From NCBI GenBank assembly GCA_018398765.1, contig JAHBMJ010005776.1:41747-66429 (forward strand): 24,683 nt of DNA, in the 5' to 3' direction. This DNA is from Chromera velia. Lineage: Eukaryota > Sar > Chromeraceae. Shown one piece after another: positions 22,253 to 24,683 of this stretch. The stretch's first letter is position 1. Each line of letters begins with the position of its first letter. The notes under the pieces are model-generated. The model was given only the letters and a program-made list of their open reading frames with translations, had not been told where the DNA came from and ran no database searches. The position numbers and the translations under genes were made by a program.

Positions 22253-22692
22253 TCAATCAATCGTCGAACCGGCACCCAGAAAAGAGCAGGCACACGACCC
22301 AAGCATGCAGCTTGAAATGATATTAGATTGCATGGCAATCTCTCAAATGTCGGGGGGTACAACTGAAGACCTAGCTGAAGACCAACGCACAAAAAAATCC
22401 TTTTTGTTTGTATGACGATCACTAGGACGATCAAGAAAATCTAACCTCAAAACTTTCTTAATTTAAAAAACATCGCGAGGTAACTGATAAAAAAAAAACA
22501 TATCAGACTGCTTAGTAAGTTTTAAACTAAACCTCGCATTCTAGCCAGGGAAATCCAATTAAAAAAGGTTTTTCATCATATACATAGAATTTTGTTTATG
22601 AGATGTATATATAGATTATAATGCATAAAAAAAATAATTTTAAAATTATCATGAAATCTGAACTACGAACAGTAGTGTATATGGTATATACC
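22253..22692. other. 3' flank of the phosphatase, AT-rich
   Basis: Begins with GATCAATCAATCG immediately after the stop codon. It becomes AT-rich from about 22440, with poly-A stretches. No further gene seen. Confidence 0.5.
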
Positions 22693-22997
22693 CTGCAAGT
22701 TGCCAGGAATATGAAGGAATTTGAGGTAGGAATATGAAGAAACATGCAGGAATATGACTTATGATGATGATGACATTGTAAGAATATGAAGGAATATATA
22801 GGATTATACAGGAATATGAGATAGGAATCTACAGGTCAAAATTGATAGGAATTAAAAAAATAAATTCCTATAAACTAGGAAATTAAGACAAAATTTCTTA
22901 GCAGCAGGAATTTAATAAAAAACACAGGTAAGAATATGAAGGAATATACAGGAATATGACTAGGAATATAAAGGAATTTGAGGTAGGAATATGAAGG

Positions 22998-23844
22998 CAG
23001 GGTTGCCGATTTTTTTGGCGGTAGACAAGCTTCATTACCGGTAACCGGTAATTACCGGCAGAGTTTGCTAGCAGTTGGAAAAGACTTTACAGAATTCTAA
23101 CAATCACTCACACTCCCTTATAGGTCAATCAATCAATCATAGGTAGCACAGTCCGAAGAAGTGCTTTTACTGTCCAGTTGCAACTGGCAGTATGCAAGGT
23201 GTAAGACAGTCACTAGGTCAAGTGATGCATGCCGGTCGATCCTATGATCTATGTTATTAATTATATTGATACAGATCATAATACAGATACAGATGGATCA
23301 AACAGAACAAAGACACAAGCAAGAGGAAGTCTCTTCATATTGTTGTGAACAGTATTAACTTCTGTAAGGTGTGAACTCTGGATGAGTATACCTTAGGAGC
23401 CGACTACGCTAAGTACTGCTAAGTCGTTACTCGTCCCTTACTTTGATTGCTTTCAAACGACGGCTCAAGGCATGATACAGAGAAACAGAACAGTAGGAGA
23501 TGGAATAGAGTCCATTTAAGGAAAAAGGAGTAGCTGTTGGACAGAGCTGTTAGAACTTTATGTCACTTTAATATAGGGGTGATCGAAGCAGTTAAAATAT
23601 AATTGAAATTATAGTAAATTATAAAATTTATATATATATTTTTTTTGTTGATAGGCTTTTCAAATGTTAATAAACACTTTAAAACATGTTTTTGAAGGTT
23701 GGCGCCGCAGACGAAATTTTTTTTTTGACCCTATAATTTTTATTTTTTTTTTTATCGGTAAAAGGAAGGTAGACTGAGGCCATTACCGGTTACCGGCAAT
23801 TGCCGGTAGACTACACCTGTTACCGACCAGAAAAATAACCCTGT
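22998..23844. mobile_element. hAT-like MITE with 8-bp target-site duplication
   Basis: Begins CAGGGTTGCC and ends AACCCTG, so the terminal 7 bp are exact inverted repeats; similarity continues inward through ATTTTT..GG.CGGTA with a short indel. TATGAAGG flanks it on both sides (22990-22997 and 23845-23852), an 8-bp duplication as made by hAT transposases. Taking out the element and one copy restores the host GGAATATGAAGGAATATACAG pattern. Subterminal ACCGGTAA/TTACCGG repeats lie at about 23033-23060 and 23781-23812 in inverted arrangement. The 847-bp body is non-coding with poly-T and AT-rich tracts. Confidence 0.85.
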
Positions 23845-23892
23845 ATGAAGGAATATACAGCGATATGGGGTAGGAATATGAAAGAAAATAAC

Positions 23893-24209
23893 ATCAGTAG
23901 GTTAACATAAAGAGGTACTGTCATAATAATTATTAATTTTGATAATGACTCTGTATTTCATAATGATTAATAATGGGGAGTCATCTATTTTTTGAAGCCA
24001 ATTTCTCATCCTAAAATCACTTTCTCAAAAAATTGTTTAAACGAGCTGATTTCTCTCTTAAAGATAAATCTTTATGGCTATAAAACTCCTTGAAATTCTT
24101 ATTTTTTTCATAAGACCACCGTGACCCATATAATGATTATGAGGATTTTATAGTCACTACTAGAGTCACTATAATGATATCATAATGATTCACGAGTTAA
24201 CCTACTGAT
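23893..24209. mobile_element. Small nested MITE-like element with GTTAAC palindromic ends
   Basis: ATCAGTAGGTTAAC (23893-23906) and its exact complement GTTAACCTACTGAT (24196-24209) bound a 317-bp AT-rich, non-coding segment rich in ATAATGATT and AGTCAC motifs. Beyond the 14-bp perfect ends the arms share only scattered similarity, including GTGACTCT/ATGACTCT. No target duplication is certain; a 2-bp AT on each side is possible if the ends start at CAGTAGG. Confidence 0.55.
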
Positions 24210-24492
24210 CGATAAATGATTTTTGGGTACCAAGAATTTAATTTAATTTAAAATTATTTTTAATTTTAAATTCCTACCGATTAAATTCTACCTGTAGATT
24301 CCTACCTCATATTCCTGCATAATCCTATACATATTCTTTCATATTCCTACCCTATATTTCTGCATATTCCTTTATATTCCTACATACCCCAAATTCTTTC
24401 ATATTCTTGGCAACTTGCAGAGTGGTCTAGAAAATTAGGAGAAATCTAAGGAGAAATTATCTAAGAAATTATATTAATAGCATTGTTAAGGC

Positions 24493-24683
24493 CTACTTAG
24501 AGGGGTTGGCGCTAGTAAGTGCTTGCAGAGGTTCAAGGGTCTTCAGGGCTTGATGTCGCTGGAGCGATTCAGGTCGATCCTTAGTGACAGACTCGATCGA
24601 TGTCAGGAGCATGGAGCTTTCTTGCGATTCAGTGATCAATCTGATTTCATAGTAGTCTTCCAGAAAGTCTTTCAGAAGTCTTT
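24493..24683 (-). CDS. Open frame entering from the right edge (3' end of an unknown gene)
   Basis: On the minus strand a frame is open from the window edge (first full codon at 24681) for 62 codons to TAG at 24493-24495. It has no internal ATG near the edge and so could be the end of a larger gene. The peptide starts LLKDFLEDYYEIRLITESQE and is mixed in composition, with helical-looking acidic and leucine residues and no low-complexity sequence. Base composition returns to about 48% GC here, unlike the transposon DNA beside it. No family recognised, and chance openness is not excluded. Confidence 0.35.
   Translation of the reverse strand, partial: RLLKDFLEDYYEIRLITESQESSMLLTSIESVTKDRPESLQRHQALKTLEPLQALTSANPSK

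Larger units (their letters stand above)
22693..24420. mobile_element. Non-autonomous inverted-repeat element made of GGAATATGAA-like repeats
   Basis: The outer ends are CTGCAAGTTGCC (22693-22704) and its exact complement GGCAACTTGCAG (24409-24420). Inward, similarity continues imperfectly for about 170-190 bp on each side, including a shared GGATTATxCAGGAATATGAG followed by TAGGAATCTACAGGT. The arms consist of degenerate GGAATATGAA/GGAATATACA units. There is no coding capacity. I see no clear target-site duplication outside the ends, so the superfamily is undetermined. Two further elements are nested inside, which makes this the oldest insertion. Confidence 0.75.

Noticed and set aside
22693..24420. 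CRISPR array
   Set aside because: The short repeats are degenerate, abut each other without unique spacers of constant length and occur as inverted arms; the setting is eukaryotic.

Overview
The window looks like nuclear DNA of a photosynthetic alveolate, most likely a chromerid alga such as Chromera velia; this is an inference. The evidence: spliced protein genes with GT-AG introns of about 90-700 bp, introns full of (CT)n, (CA)n, (GT)n and TCTG-type simple repeats, a plastid-type DUF1997 protein with a two-part (signal plus transit) N-terminus, a Shewanella-like PPP phosphatase, and clustered TGCATGCA motifs of the kind known from apicomplexan promoters. I reconstructed the three spliced genes by hand, requiring reading phase to agree across junctions. 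No transcript evidence was available.

Layout. 1-1033: 3' part of a Tc1/mariner-IS630-type DDE transposase that has lost one catalytic aspartate. 1327-1795 (minus): a weak two-exon, proline-rich gene or relic with an in-frame TAG. 2721-3863 (plus): an intronless protein with two HNH-endonuclease modules and a mitochondrial-type presequence. 3864-5419: AT-rich intergenic DNA holding a GC-rich, foldable block that ends in T8. 5420-13922 (minus): a large F-box-like/leucine-rich-repeat gene modelled with 19 exons (about 1064 aa). 13923-14520: the shared upstream region of a divergent pair. 14521-18152 (plus): a 7-exon DUF1997 gene (346 aa). 18153-19624: intergenic, with a cluster of TGCATGCA sites. 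19625-22252 (plus): a 4-exon, signal-peptide-bearing Shewanella-like protein phosphatase (509 aa). 22693-24420: a set of nested non-autonomous DNA transposons. A hAT-like MITE with an 8-bp target duplication and a third element with palindromic ends both sit inside a larger inverted-repeat element made of a GGAATATGAA-like repeat. 24493-24683 (minus): an open frame entering from the right edge.

The genes do not form an evident pathway. The LRR and DUF1997 genes are transcribed divergently from a common ~600 bp region that contains a CpG-rich island, and the phosphatase follows DUF1997 on the same strand. Both ends of the window are dominated by mobile elements, and the HNH gene lies next to the transposase side.
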